From: Rhodospirillales bacterium | GTDB taxonomy: Bacteria > Pseudomonadota > Alphaproteobacteria > Rhodospirillales > 2-12-FULL-67-15 | Reading direction: 5' to 3' | Assembly (NCBI GenBank): GCA_016872535.1 | Contig: VGZQ01000011.1 | Span: forward strand, 1 to 49,104 | DNA: 49,104 nt | Part shown: piece by piece, positions 1 through 9,070 of the stretch | Position numbering within the stretch: the stretch's first letter is position 1 | Layout of the letters: each line of letters starts with the position of its first letter | The notes under the pieces: generated by a model | The model's input: only the letters and a program-made list of their open reading frames with translations | The model's database searches: none | Told to the model about the DNA's origin: nothing | Program-made: the position numbers and the translations under genes

Positions 1-25
1 TTGAACGACCCGCAGAAAACGCACT

Positions 26-51
26 TGCGGCCCCGCTCAAAGTTGGCCGCA
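26..51. repeat. Weak hairpin at left end
   Basis: TGCGGCC (26-32) and GGCCGCA (45-51) form a perfect 7-bp inverted repeat around a 12-nt loop. No T-run follows, so it is not a standard intrinsic terminator. It may mark the 3' end of a gene to the left of the window. Apart from this and the promoter at 155-183, I see nothing in bases 1-250. Confidence 0.25.
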
Positions 52-154
52 CACCCGAAAACCCTCGAACCCCCTATAACCATGCGCCTTTCCTCCTAGC
101 ACATGGTTACGAATCGCCCTAATTACCTTAACTAATATGGCGGTTTTCGGCGGG

Positions 155-183
155 TTGGCAGGCCGTCGGATAGCCGGTATAAC
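155..183 (+). promoter_or_regulatory. Sigma70-type promoter for the TAXI-TRAP operon
   Basis: TTGGCA (155-160, 5 of 6 to TTGACA) lies 17 bp before TATAAC (178-183, 5 of 6 to TATAAT). Transcription would start near base 190, giving a leader of about 60 nt before the ATG at 251. This is one of the best-matching promoters in the window, but it is read by eye only. Confidence 0.6.
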
Positions 184-250
184 CGTTGGACTCCGGGCGC
201 CGCCTCGAAGGCGCTCCAATCAAATTTTTTATTTTTTGCGGGAGGATGCC

Positions 251-1222
251 ATGCTGAAAACCCTGAAATTCGGAATAGCCGCCGCCGTCGCCGCGATCGT
301 CCTTGCGCCGCTCGGCGCGGACGCGCAACAGCAGAAGAGCCTGTCGATCGCCACCGGCGGCACCGGCGGGGTCTACTACCCCATGGGCGGCGGCCTCGCC
401 AACGTGCTTTCCAAGTACGTGCCCGGCTGGCAGGCGACGGCGGAAGTCACCGGCGGCTCGGTCGCCAATCTCCAGCTAATCGGCGCCAAGAAGGCCGAAA
501 TCGCCTTTTCGATGGTGGATGCCGGCCTGGACGCGCTCAAAGGCGAAGACAAGTTCAAGGACAAGCCGGTCGAGATCCGCACCCTGATGGTGCTCTATCC
601 GAACCGGATGCACGTGGTCAGCATCGAGGGCACCGGGGTCAAGACCATGAAGGACCTCAAGGGCAAGCGCGTGTCGACCGGATCGCCCGGCAGCGCGACC
701 GAAGTCATGGCTTTCCGCGTGATCGAGGCCGCCGGCCTCGACAAGGACAAGGACATGAAGCGCGAACGGCTCGGCGTCGCCGAGTCCGTCAACGCGATCA
801 AGGACAAAAAGATCGACGCCTTCTTCTGGGTCGGCGGCCTGCCGACGGCGGCCGTCGCCGACCTCGGCGCGACGCCGGGCGTCAAGATCCAGATGATCGA
901 TCACGCCGACACGGTTCCGGCCATGAACAAGAAGTACGGCAATCTCTACGCCCCGGACACCATCGCCAAGAACGTCTACGGCGGCATGGAGAAGGACAAC
1001 CAGGTCGCGACCGTGTGGAACGTGCTGATCGCGCACAAGGACATGTCCGACCAGGACGCCTACACCATCGTCAAGACCATCTTCGACCGCAAGGCCGACA
1101 TGGTCGCCGTGCACAAGGAAGCCGAGAGCTTCGACGTCAAGAATCAGCCCGGCCGTTCGCCGATCCCCTTCCATCCCGGCGCCAAGAAGTACTTCGCCGA
1201 GAAGGGCGTGAAGCTCGACTGA
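251..1222 (+). CDS. TAXI-family TRAP transporter substrate-binding protein
   Basis: Periplasmic binding protein of a TRAP transporter, 323 aa, the usual size for the TAXI family. It starts with a Sec signal peptide (MLKTLKFG, a hydrophobic stretch, then ADAQQ). The mature protein opens with the family hallmark SIATGGTGGVYYPMGG, followed by GGSVANLQLI. The ATG at 251 is chosen because GGGAGG lies just upstream (240-245) and the signal peptide begins there; the frame stays open to base 137 but that part looks non-coding. The fused TRAP permease follows after 78 bp, so the two genes should form one operon. TAXI systems take up small organic acids or amino acids such as glutamate; nothing here fixes the ligand. 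Confidence 0.93.
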   Translation: MLKTLKFGIAAAVAAIVLAPLGADAQQQKSLSIATGGTGGVYYPMGGGLANVLSKYVPGWQATAEVTGGSVANLQLIGAKKAEIAFSMVDAGLDALKGEDKFKDKPVEIRTLMVLYPNRMHVVSIEGTGVKTMKDLKGKRVSTGSPGSATEVMAFRVIEAAGLDKDKDMKRERLGVAESVNAIKDKKIDAFFWVGGLPTAAVADLGATPGVKIQMIDHADTVPAMNKKYGNLYAPDTIAKNVYGGMEKDNQVATVWNVLIAHKDMSDQDAYTIVKTIFDRKADMVAVHKEAESFDVKNQPGRSPIPFHPGAKKYFAEKGVKLD

Positions 1223-1238
1223 AGGACGTTCGATCCGG

Positions 1239-1275
1239 CGCGCCGCCCGCTTCGCACGACGAGGCCGGCGGCGCG
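1239..1275 (+). promoter_or_regulatory. Intercistronic hairpin between TAXI binding protein and permease
   Basis: CGCGCCGCC (1239-1247) pairs perfectly with GGCGGCGCG (1267-1275) around a 19-nt loop, just after the binding-protein stop codon. No T-run follows. Such structures after binding-protein genes often protect the upstream mRNA or reduce readthrough, which gives more binding protein than permease; that role is inferred here. Confidence 0.45.
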
Positions 1276-1300
1276 TCTCGTTTCCGGTGATTGACGCCGC

Positions 1301-3292
1301 ATGAGCGATCCGCAATCCGTCGCCGCCCCCGACGACGTTCAGCACAAGATCGAAGAGCTGATCGAAGCGGAAGAAGGCGTTCACAACCGCTATCGGGGCT
1401 GGATGGCGGCGTTCCTGACCGCGCTCGCGGTCGGCAGCACGCTTTTCCACCTCTATACCGCCGTCGGCATCGTGTCGCCCGACGTTCTGCGCCCGGCACA
1501 CGTCGGGATCGTGCTGGTCCTCACGTTTCTCGTCTTCCCCGTCGTCAAGGCCTTGCGCAATCGTTTCCCGTGGTGGGACCTGCCGCTGGTCGCGGCGGCG
1601 ATCGCCGTGATCGCCTACGCCATCGTCGGCGGCGACGATTTCGGCGACCGCAACACCTTGCCCAACCGGACCGACCTGATCGCCGGGGCCGTGTTCATCC
1701 TGCTCGTTCTCGAAGCGGTGCGGCGCTCGAGCGGCGTGGTCATGCTGGTCATCTGCGTCGCGTTCCTCGCCTACGCCCTCGCCGGGCCCTACCTGCCGCC
1801 GCCCTGGACCCATCGCGGCTACGACCTCGGCCGCCTGGTCGGGCACCTATACATGACCCTCGAGGGCATTTTCGGCGTCGCGGTCGACGTGTCCTCGAGC
1901 CTGATCATCCTGTTCACCATCTATGGCGCGTTCCTGCAGCATTCGGGCGCCGGAAAGTTCTTCATCGATTTTTCGTTTTCCGCCACCGGCGGCAAGACAT
2001 CGAGCGCGGGCCGCGCCGTGGTGCTGTCCTCGTTCCTGCTCGGCGGACCGTCGGGATCGGGCGTCGCCACCACCGTCACCATCGGCTCGGTTTCGCACAA
2101 GATGCTCGCCCAGGCCGGATTCAGCAAAAACTCGGCGGGCGGGCTGCTCACCGCCGGCGGCATCGGCGCCATCCTGTCGCCGCCGGTGTTGGGCGCGGCG
2201 GCGTTCCTGATCGCGGAGTTCCTGAAGATCTCCTATCTCGACGTCATCCGCATGGCGGTGGTGCCGACGTGCCTCTATTACTTCTCGCTCTTCATCGTTG
2301 TCGAGCTTGCCAGCCGCGACAGCGTCGAAGGCGGCATTACGCCGGTGCCGCTCGGCCCCCTGGTGCGCGATTACTGGTTCCACTTTTCATCCCTGATCGC
2401 GATCATCGTTTTCATGCTGATAGGCTTTTCGCCGATGATGTCGGTGTTCTGGGCGACCGTGCTCGCCTTCGCCACCAGCTTTCTCCATCGCGACTGCGCC
2501 ATGGGCCCGAGGAAGCTCATCCAGGCGCTCGCCGACGGCACCACCGGCGTGCTCAACGTCGCCGCCACCTGCGCCGCGGCCGGGATCATCGTCGGGGTGG
2601 TGACGCTGACCGGGCTCGGCCTCAAGTTTTCGGCCATCGCCATCGAATACGCGGGCGGCAGCTTGGCGCTGACCGCGCTTTACACCGCGCTGATCGTGTG
2701 GGTGGTCGGCCTCGCCGTGCCGGTGACGGCGTCCTACATCATCTGCGCGGTGATCGCGGCGCCCGCCCTGATCAAGCTCGGCGTGCCCGATTTCGCCGCG
2801 CACATGTTCATCTTCTATTATGCGGTTCTCTCCGAAGTATCGCCGCCGACCGCGCTGTCGGCGTTCGCGGCGGCCGCGATCACCGGCGGCGATCCCTACC
2901 GCACCACGTTCCACTCGTGGAAATACACCATGCCCGCGTTCGTGGTGCCGTTCATGTTCGTGCTCGATCCGGCCGGTATCGGCATTCTGCTCGCCATGCC
3001 GAAGGCGGGCGGGATCGCGGCCATGGTCGTGGTGATCCTGGCCGCCGCCGCCGGCACCGCCGCCGTCGCCGCCGGGTTGCAAGGGCGCTTGATCACGCCG
3101 CTCGCGGCCTGGGAACGGACGGCGTTGATCGTCGGCGGATTCCTGCTCATGTTCCCCGACCTGGTCGACGACTGGATCGCGCCGGTCGCGTTCGCGACCC
3201 ACGGCCAATTGCGCTGGGCGGGATTGGCGATCGCGCTTGCCGTCGCCCTGTTCCATTACCTCCGCGCCCGCGGCGCGCGAAGCGCCGCGTAA
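1301..3292 (+). CDS. TRAP transporter fused permease (4TM+12TM)
   Basis: Inner-membrane permease of the TAXI-TRAP system, 663 aa. It fuses the small and large TRAP membrane subunits, as is normal for TAXI systems. A soluble N-terminal stretch of about 35 residues precedes many hydrophobic segments. The large-subunit part shows TRAP motifs such as GGPSGSGVATTVTIGS and a glycine-rich GGIGAILSPPVLGAAAF. It drives solute import with an ion gradient, working with the binding protein encoded 78 bp upstream. The downstream neighbour is convergent and its stop lies 9 bp away. The start is ATG at 1301; another frame through the same DNA is long but lacks membrane character and is a shadow. Confidence 0.93.
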   Translation: MSDPQSVAAPDDVQHKIEELIEAEEGVHNRYRGWMAAFLTALAVGSTLFHLYTAVGIVSPDVLRPAHVGIVLVLTFLVFPVVKALRNRFPWWDLPLVAAAIAVIAYAIVGGDDFGDRNTLPNRTDLIAGAVFILLVLEAVRRSSGVVMLVICVAFLAYALAGPYLPPPWTHRGYDLGRLVGHLYMTLEGIFGVAVDVSSSLIILFTIYGAFLQHSGAGKFFIDFSFSATGGKTSSAGRAVVLSSFLLGGPSGSGVATTVTIGSVSHKMLAQAGFSKNSAGGLLTAGGIGAILSPPVLGAAAFLIAEFLKISYLDVIRMAVVPTCLYYFSLFIVVELASRDSVEGGITPVPLGPLVRDYWFHFSSLIAIIVFMLIGFSPMMSVFWATVLAFATSFLHRDCAMGPRKLIQALADGTTGVLNVAATCAAAGIIVGVVTLTGLGLKFSAIAIEYAGGSLALTALYTALIVWVVGLAVPVTASYIICAVIAAPALIKLGVPDFAAHMFIFYYAVLSEVSPPTALSAFAAAAITGGDPYRTTFHSWKYTMPAFVVPFMFVLDPAGIGILLAMPKAGGIAAMVVVILAAAAGTAAVAAGLQGRLITPLAAWERTALIVGGFLLMFPDLVDDWIAPVAFATHGQLRWAGLAIALAVALFHYLRARGARSAA

Positions 3293-3301
3293 AGCGAAGA
3301 A

Positions 3302-6070
3302 TTACTCCGCCGCCGACCGGGCCTCGGTTTTCTCGACGCGCGCGGCGCAGAACTTGAACTCCGGAATCTTGCCGAACGGATCGAGTTGCGGATTGGTCAG
3401 AAGATTGGCGGCCGCTTCGGTGTAGCAGAAGGGTATGAAGATCACCCCTTCCGGAATCGCCGTATCGGCGCGCGCGACCAGTTCGATCGCGCCGCGCCGG
3501 GTGGCGACGCGCACCTTGCCGCCCGGCTGGATGCCGAGCTTGGCGATGTCGCCGGGCGCGAGCGACGCGACCGCGGCGGGCTCCAACGCATCGAGCACGC
3601 TCGCGCGTCGGGTGATCGCGCCGGTGTGCCAATGCTCGAGTTGGCGGCCGGTGGTCAGGATCATCGGATACTGGGCGTCGGGCAGTTCGGCCGGCGGCAG
3701 CACGTCGGCGGGCACCAGCTTGGCCTTGCCGTCGCCGGTCGGGAAACGGTCGGCGAAGACGACGCCCTCGCCCGGCTTGTCCGGCGCCGCGCACGGATAG
3801 GTCACCGCGTTTTCGCGCTCCAGCCGCTCCCACGAAATATTGTCGAGCGAGTGCATGATCCCGCCCATCTCGCGGTAAACGTCGGCGGGACCCGTGTAAT
3901 CCCATTCAAGGCCGATACCGCGCGCGATTTCCTGGATGATCCACCAATCCTGACGCGCCTCGCCCGGCGGCTGGAATACTTGGCGGCCGCGCTGGATCTG
4001 GCGATTGGTGTTGGTGACGGTGCCGTCCTTTTCCGGCCAGGCGGACGCGGGCAGCACCACGTCGGCGTGGAACGCGGTTTCGGTGAGGAAGATGTCCTGA
4101 ACCACGAGATGCTCGAGCTTGGCGAGCGCCTCGCGCGCATGGCCCGCGTCCGGGTCCGACATCGCCGGGTTTTCGCCCATGATGTACATGCCGCGAATTT
4201 GGCCTTCGAGGATCGCCTTTATGATCTCGACCACGGTCAAGCCCCGTTTCGGGTCCAGCTTGGCGCCCCAGAATTCCTCGTGGCGGCGACGCACGTCCGG
4301 ATTTTCGACCGATTGATAGTCGGGAAACACCATCGGAATGAGTCCGGCGTCGGAGGCGCCCTGTACGTTGTTCTGGCCGCGCAGCGGATGGAGCCCGGTG
4401 CCGGGCCGGCCGGTGTGGCCGCACATCAGCGCGAGCGAGATCAGGCAGCGCGCGTTGTCGGTGCCGTGCACGTGTTGCGAAATGCCCATGCCCCAGAAGA
4501 TGATGCCGGCCTTGGCGCGCGCGAACGCGCGCGCGACGGTGCGCAGCGTGTCGGCCTCGATGCCGCAAATCGCCGCCATCTTTTCCGGCGAGAAATCGGC
4601 GAGATGCGCCTTCAATTTCTCGAAGCCCGCCGTGTGGGCCTGAATATACTGGGTGTCGTAGAGCCCTTCGCTCACGATCACGTTCATGATTCCGTTCAGC
4701 ATCGCGACGTCGGTGCCGGGACGGAATTGCAGCATGTGGGTGGCGTGGCGCATGAGCGCCTGGCCGCGCGGGTCCATCACGATCAGCGTCGCGCCGCGCT
4801 TCGCCGCCTGCTTGAAATAGGTGGCGGCGACGGGATGATTCTCGGCCGGATTGGCGCCGATGACGATGATGACGTCGGCGTTCATCGCCTCGGTGAACGG
4901 CGCCGTGACCGCGCCGGAGCCGATCCCCTCCATCAGGGCGGCCACCGACGACGCGTGGCAGAGTCGCGTGCAGTGATCGACGTTGTTGGTGCCGAAGCCG
5001 AGCCGGACCAGTTTTTGGAACAGATACGCTTCCTCGTTGGAGCCTTTGGCCGAGCCGAACCCGGCAAGCGCCTCGGCGCCCGAGCGGTCGCGAATCGTTT
5101 TCAATCCCGATGCCGCGCGCGCGAGCGCTTCTTCCCAGGTCGCTTCGCGGAAATGGGTGAAGGGGTTGCCCGGATCGACCCGGTCGTTGGCGTGCTTCTT
5201 GACGCCCTCTTTGCGGATCAACGGCTTGGTCAGGCGGTGCGGGTGGTGGATGTAGTCGAACCCGAAGCGGCCCTTGACGCAGAGCCGGTTTTCGTTGGCC
5301 GGGCCGGGACGACCGGTGACGAAGGCGAGCTTGTCGCCCTGCACGTGATAGCGGATCTGGCAACCGACGCCGCAATAGGGGCAGACGCTGTCCACATGGC
5401 GGTCGGCGCGGAGATTGCCGACGCCCTTGGCGTCGACCGCGTTCGCCGGCATCAAGGCCCCGGTCGGGCAGGCCTGCACGCATTCGCCGCAGGCGACGCA
5501 GGTGGACGCGCCCATCGGGTCGCCCATGTCGAACACGATGCGGGCGTGATGCCCGCGCCCGCCCATGCCGATCACGTCGTTGACCTGAACCTCGCGGCAG
5601 GCGCGGACGCAAAGGTTGCAGTGGATGCAGGCATCGAGCGCGACCGCCATCGCCGGATGCGAGCGGTCGGATTCCGGCGCATGGCGAGGCGCGAAGCGGC
5701 TTTGCGTGAGGCCGAGTTTCTCGGTCCATTGCCAGAAGCGCGACCCTGAATCGTGGGCGCGCTCGCGCGCCGGCTGGTCGGCGAGCAGCAGCTCGAACAC
5801 CATCTTGCGGCCGGCCTTGGCGCGCTCGCTTCCCGTCCTGACCTTCATGCCGGCGGAGGGTTTCCGGATGCAGGAGGCCGCCAGCACCCGCTCGCCCTCG
5901 ATCTCGACCACGCAGGCGCGGCAGTTGCCGTCCGGCCGGTAGCCCGGCTCGCCCGAATGGCAGAGGTGCGGGATCGCGGTGCCCTGCCGTTTCGCCACGT
6001 CCCAGATGGTTTCGCCCGCCTCGGCGGCGACCGTCTTGCCGTCGAGCTCGAAGGTGATCTTCTGGCTCAT
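3302..6070 (-). CDS. fdhA: NAD-dependent formate dehydrogenase, catalytic alpha subunit
   Basis: Molybdenum- or tungsten-containing formate dehydrogenase alpha subunit, 922 aa, cytoplasmic; oxidises formate to CO2. Domains in order: N-terminal 2Fe-2S ferredoxin (C37, C50, C53, C67); two 4Fe-4S sites (C148/151/154/158 and C191/194/197/201); molybdopterin domain with its own 4Fe-4S (C230, C233, C237, C264). The active-site motif HCTRLCH gives catalytic Cys371 followed by His, so this is a Cys rather than a selenocysteine enzyme. A C-terminal molybdopterin dinucleotide-binding domain closes the chain. The start at 6070 is chosen because it overlaps the stop of the upstream fdhB gene by ATGA and begins the ferredoxin domain; the frame runs open further upstream inside fdhB. 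Two-subunit architecture recalls Methylobacterium FDH1. Likely role here: oxidising formate from oxalate. Confidence 0.93.
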   Translation of the reverse strand: MSQKITFELDGKTVAAEAGETIWDVAKRQGTAIPHLCHSGEPGYRPDGNCRACVVEIEGERVLAASCIRKPSAGMKVRTGSERAKAGRKMVFELLLADQPARERAHDSGSRFWQWTEKLGLTQSRFAPRHAPESDRSHPAMAVALDACIHCNLCVRACREVQVNDVIGMGGRGHHARIVFDMGDPMGASTCVACGECVQACPTGALMPANAVDAKGVGNLRADRHVDSVCPYCGVGCQIRYHVQGDKLAFVTGRPGPANENRLCVKGRFGFDYIHHPHRLTKPLIRKEGVKKHANDRVDPGNPFTHFREATWEEALARAASGLKTIRDRSGAEALAGFGSAKGSNEEAYLFQKLVRLGFGTNNVDHCTRLCHASSVAALMEGIGSGAVTAPFTEAMNADVIIVIGANPAENHPVAATYFKQAAKRGATLIVMDPRGQALMRHATHMLQFRPGTDVAMLNGIMNVIVSEGLYDTQYIQAHTAGFEKLKAHLADFSPEKMAAICGIEADTLRTVARAFARAKAGIIFWGMGISQHVHGTDNARCLISLALMCGHTGRPGTGLHPLRGQNNVQGASDAGLIPMVFPDYQSVENPDVRRRHEEFWGAKLDPKRGLTVVEIIKAILEGQIRGMYIMGENPAMSDPDAGHAREALAKLEHLVVQDIFLTETAFHADVVLPASAWPEKDGTVTNTNRQIQRGRQVFQPPGEARQDWWIIQEIARGIGLEWDYTGPADVYREMGGIMHSLDNISWERLERENAVTYPCAAPDKPGEGVVFADRFPTGDGKAKLVPADVLPPAELPDAQYPMILTTGRQLEHWHTGAITRRASVLDALEPAAVASLAPGDIAKLGIQPGGKVRVATRRGAIELVARADTAIPEGVIFIPFCYTEAAANLLTNPQLDPFGKIPEFKFCAARVEKTEARSAAE

Positions 6071-7737
6071 CGCTTGGTCTCCGGAAAATATTTGAGCGCG
6101 CAGCGGATCGGATTGGCCGCCGCCTGGCCGAGCCCGCAGATCGAGGCGTCCGCCATGCCTTGCGCCAGCTCGCCGAGCAGCGCCGCGTTCCAGGTCTTCT
6201 TCTCCATCTCGATGACGGCCTTTTCGGAGCCGACGCGGCAGGGCGTGCATTGGCCGCAGCTTTCGTCGGCGAAAAAGCGCATCAGGTTGAGGGCCGCGGC
6301 GCGCGCGTCGTCCTTGTCCGAGAGCACCACCACCGCCGCCGACCCGAGAAAGCATCCGTGTTTTTCGAGCTGGCCGAATTCGAGCGGTTCGTCGCCCATG
6401 GAGGCGGGCAGAATGCCGCCCGAGGCGCCGCCCGGCAGATAGGCGGCGAACGTGTGGCCGTCGGCCATGCCGCCGCAATGCTCCTCGATCAGCTTGCGCA
6501 CCGAGATGCCGGCCGGAGCCAGCTTGACGCCCGGATTTTTCACCCGGCCCGACACCGAATAGCTGTGCAGGCGCGTCGAACCGCCCCGGGTCGCGAACCA
6601 TTGCGCGCCCTTTTCGACGATGTCGCGCAACCAATAGAGCGTCTCGACGTTCTGGACCAGGGTCGGGCGACCGAACAGGCCCTTTTCCGCGACGTAAGGA
6701 GGCCGGTGGCGCGGCAGGCCGCGCTTGCCTTCGATGCTTTCCAGCATCGCCGATTCTTCACCGCAGATGTAGGCGCCGGCGCCGCGACGCAGATGGATTG
6801 GCGCATGCGTGTCCAGCTTCGCCGCGCGCACCTTTTCCAGCTCCGCCAACAAAAACTTGCGGATGCCCGGATATTCGTCGCGAAGATAGAAGTAAATCGC
6901 CTCGGCGCCGACCGCCCAGGCGGCGAGCAGCGCGCCCTCGATGGTGCGGTGCGGATCGCGTTCGAGATAATAGCGGTCCTTGAAGGTGCCGGGCTCGCCC
7001 TCGTCGGCGTTGACCGCCATCAGGCGCGGACCCGCATAGCCGCGCACGAATCCCCACTTGCGCCCGGTGGGGAAACCGGCGCCGCCGAGGCCGCGCAAGC
7101 CGGAATCGTTCAGAAGCGCGATCAGGTCTTCGGCTTTGCGCTCGCCTTTCAGGCATTGGCGCAACAGCGCGTAGCCGCCGTCGGCCGTGTACGCTTCGAA
7201 TGCGCGCGCGGACGGCACCGGCGCCGACATATCGGCGTTCGCGGCCGCCGCGGTCGCCTCGACCGTCGCGGGCGCGATCTGGCGCTGGCCAACCTGGACC
7301 GCGGGCGCCTTGTCGCAAAGGCCCATGCACGGCGCGCGCACCACCCGCGCCTTGGCGCCGAGCCGCGCCGCCAGGCCTTCGAGCAACGCGCCCGCGCCGG
7401 CCATTTCGCACGTCAGGCTGTCGCAGACCCGGATCGTGAGCGCGGCCGGCGCGGCTTCGCCTTCGCGCACCACGTCGAAGTGGGCGTAGAAGGTGGCGAC
7501 CTCATAGACCTCGGTCATGGCGAGGCGCATTTCGTGGGCGAGCGCGGCGAGATGCGCCGCCGAAAGACATCCGTAGCGGTCCTGAATCAGGTGCAGATGT
7601 TCGATCAGCAAATCGCGCCGGCGCGGTTTATCGCCCAGCAGCGCGCGCACCTCGGCCAGCGCCTCGGGCTTGACCTGGCGGCCCTTGGGCGTGGCCCGGG
7701 CGGGGCCCCGTTTATGGGAAGCGAGTTCCGTGTTCAT
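6067..7737 (-). CDS. fdhB: Formate dehydrogenase beta subunit, fused NuoE-NuoF type
   Basis: NADH-generating subunit of the formate dehydrogenase, 556 aa. The N-terminal third is a NuoE/FdsG-like thioredoxin fold with 2Fe-2S ligands C105, C110, C137 and C141. The rest is NuoF/FdsB-like: an FMN and NAD binding region containing GLGGAGFPTGRKW, then a C-terminal 4Fe-4S site (C494, C497, C500, C534). Electrons pass from the alpha subunit through these clusters to FMN and NAD+. It lies upstream of fdhA and overlaps it by 4 bp, so the pair is translationally coupled. The E-F fusion in one chain matches the two-subunit FDH1 type rather than the separate fdsG and fdsB genes of Cupriavidus. No fdhD or fdsD gene lies beside it. 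Confidence 0.92.
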   Translation of the reverse strand: MNTELASHKRGPARATPKGRQVKPEALAEVRALLGDKPRRRDLLIEHLHLIQDRYGCLSAAHLAALAHEMRLAMTEVYEVATFYAHFDVVREGEAAPAALTIRVCDSLTCEMAGAGALLEGLAARLGAKARVVRAPCMGLCDKAPAVQVGQRQIAPATVEATAAAANADMSAPVPSARAFEAYTADGGYALLRQCLKGERKAEDLIALLNDSGLRGLGGAGFPTGRKWGFVRGYAGPRLMAVNADEGEPGTFKDRYYLERDPHRTIEGALLAAWAVGAEAIYFYLRDEYPGIRKFLLAELEKVRAAKLDTHAPIHLRRGAGAYICGEESAMLESIEGKRGLPRHRPPYVAEKGLFGRPTLVQNVETLYWLRDIVEKGAQWFATRGGSTRLHSYSVSGRVKNPGVKLAPAGISVRKLIEEHCGGMADGHTFAAYLPGGASGGILPASMGDEPLEFGQLEKHGCFLGSAAVVVLSDKDDARAAALNLMRFFADESCGQCTPCRVGSEKAVIEMEKKTWNAALLGELAQGMADASICGLGQAAANPIRCALKYFPETKR

Positions 7738-7766
7738 TGGCGGTCGATCGGCTTTCAGGTGCTTGC

Positions 7767-7795
7767 AAAATAATCCCCGGAACCGGCGGCAACAA
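7767..7795 (-). promoter_or_regulatory. Candidate promoter for fdhBA
   Basis: On the minus strand TTGTTG (7795-7790) is followed after 17 bp by TATTTT (7772-7767). Matches are only 3 of 6 and 4 of 6, so this is the best candidate in the 136-bp gap rather than a firm call. It would give a leader of about 20 nt before the fdhB start at 7737. Confidence 0.3.
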
Positions 7796-7873
7796 CCCCA
7801 AGCCTGGGCGATGCGATAGGCGGTGGCTTGCGGGTGATAAAAGCGACTCGCCCTCGCGCGCCGACGCGCGGCG

Positions 7874-8296
7874 TCATTTGACCAGGGTCACCGGAACCTT
7901 CGCGAGATGCAGCAGCTTGGTGGTCGAGGATCCGAGCAGCAGGTTGGCGATTTGCGAATGGCCGCGCGTTCCCATCACGATTTCGTCGCACTTCAACTTG
8001 GTCGCATACGCGGCGATGGTTTCGGCCACGTCGCCGACCGCGATCTCGATTCCGTGCGCGATATTCGCCTTGTTCAGCTTGGCGCAGGCCTTCTTCAGTT
8101 CTTTTTCGCCCAGTTCCTTGTGAAAGTCGCGCACCGAGCGCTTACCGACGAAGTCGGTGACCGCCTGGGGCAACGCCGGCTGGACGTTGATCAGGTGGAT
8201 GCGGGTCTTTTGCCCCTTTTGCACCCGATCGATCACCGCGTCCACCGCCCGGAGCGAGGCCGGCGAGCCGTCGATCGGGATCAGAATCGTGTGCAT
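7874..8296 (-). CDS. Universal stress protein (UspA family)
   Basis: Cytoplasmic single-domain Usp protein of 140 aa, the usual size. It begins with the typical beta strand ILIPIDGS and ends with the nucleotide-binding motif GTRGHSQIANLLLGSS (G-x2-G-x9-G-S), which places it in the ATP-binding branch. Such proteins support survival under starvation or stress; the exact role is not predictable. A good AGGAG ribosome site lies just upstream of its ATG. It lies 39 bp downstream of the terC gene on the same strand, so the two may be cotranscribed. Confidence 0.92.
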   Translation of the reverse strand: MHTILIPIDGSPASLRAVDAVIDRVQKGQKTRIHLINVQPALPQAVTDFVGKRSVRDFHKELGEKELKKACAKLNKANIAHGIEIAVGDVAETIAAYATKLKCDEIVMGTRGHSQIANLLLGSSTTKLLHLAKVPVTLVK

Positions 8297-8335
8297 AGTC
8301 GATCTCCTGTTATGCGAGCGTGATCGCCGACCGCG

Positions 8336-9070
8336 TCACGATCCGGACGCGCCGTGGTGTTCCGACGCGACCGATTCGATTTTTCGGCGATGGTCCCGGC
8401 GCCGCACCAGGAATTTTCCGAGAGCGACGACGAAGACCGTGCCGGCGACGGCGGCGACGTAATGAATCATGGGTTGATGGGGTTGCGTATACTGCGCGAT
8501 TGCCGGATCGACCACGGCGATGCCCCCGGCGATCCAGCCCAACAGGCCGCCGCCCAAGGTAATCAGGATCGGGTAACGATCGAGCAGCTTCAACAACATC
8601 GTGCTGCCGAGAACGACCAGCGGGATACTGATCAAGAGGCCGAGCACGATCAGGGTCACGTTGTCCTTGGCGGCGGCGGCGATGCCGATGACGTTGTCGA
8701 GGCTCATGACCGCGTCGGCGACCACGATGGTCCACATGGCGCTCCAAATGGTGGTGCCGGCCTTGATCTTGCCTTCTTCGTCGACACCGCCTTCCTCGGG
8801 CACCAGCAACTTGATGGCGACCCAGAACAGAAGCACCGCCCCCACCAGCTTCAGGTAGGGCACCGTCATCAGGTAGACAATCACCGTCGCGAACGCGATG
8901 CGGAGCCCGATGGCCCCGGCGGTGCCGCCGACGATGGCGACCGTGCGCTGCTTTTGCGGCAGATTGCGCGCGGCGAGCGCGATCACGACCGCGTTGTCGC
9001 CGGCGAGCAGGATGTCGATGCCGATGATCTGCAGCAACGCGATCCAGAATTGCGGGTCGCTATAAGTCAT
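8336..9070 (-). CDS. TerC family integral membrane protein (YjbE-like)
   Basis: Polytopic membrane protein of 244 aa with about seven hydrophobic segments. The two acidic motifs of the TerC family are present: GDNAVVIALAARNL near the N-terminus and DAVMSLDNVIGIAAAA in the middle. A soluble basic tail ends the protein. Members are linked to tellurite resistance, manganese export or loading of metals onto exported proteins; the substrate here is not known. It is divergent from tctC across a 389-bp gap. I looked for a yybP-ykoY manganese riboswitch in its leader and could not support one. Confidence 0.9.
   Translation of the reverse strand: MTYSDPQFWIALLQIIGIDILLAGDNAVVIALAARNLPQKQRTVAIVGGTAGAIGLRIAFATVIVYLMTVPYLKLVGAVLLFWVAIKLLVPEEGGVDEEGKIKAGTTIWSAMWTIVVADAVMSLDNVIGIAAAAKDNVTLIVLGLLISIPLVVLGSTMLLKLLDRYPILITLGGGLLGWIAGGIAVVDPAIAQYTQPHQPMIHYVAAVAGTVFVVALGKFLVRRRDHRRKIESVASEHHGASGS

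Noticed and set aside
1-99. Open frame from base 1 to a TAG at 97-99 that could be the end of an upstream gene
   Set aside because: 32 codons without any family signal; cannot be told from chance.
1291-3357. 688-codon frame overlapping the TRAP permease on the same strand
   Set aside because: Arg- and Pro-rich with no hydrophobic segments; the +2 shifted frame encodes a perfect TRAP permease.
4950-5080. Selenocysteine codon in formate dehydrogenase
   Set aside because: The active-site codon encodes Cys371 (HCTRLCH); there is no in-frame TGA and no SECIS element is needed.
3386-5749. 787-codon plus-strand open frame across fdhA
   Set aside because: Composition typical of an antisense shadow; fdhA has all cluster and active-site residues in the other strand.
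7839-7870. Terminator after the usp gene (CGCGCG-CCGA-CGCGCG)
   Set aside because: The stem overlaps near the stop codon, and the only T-run on the minus strand lies 12 nt beyond it, so it does not fit an intrinsic terminator.
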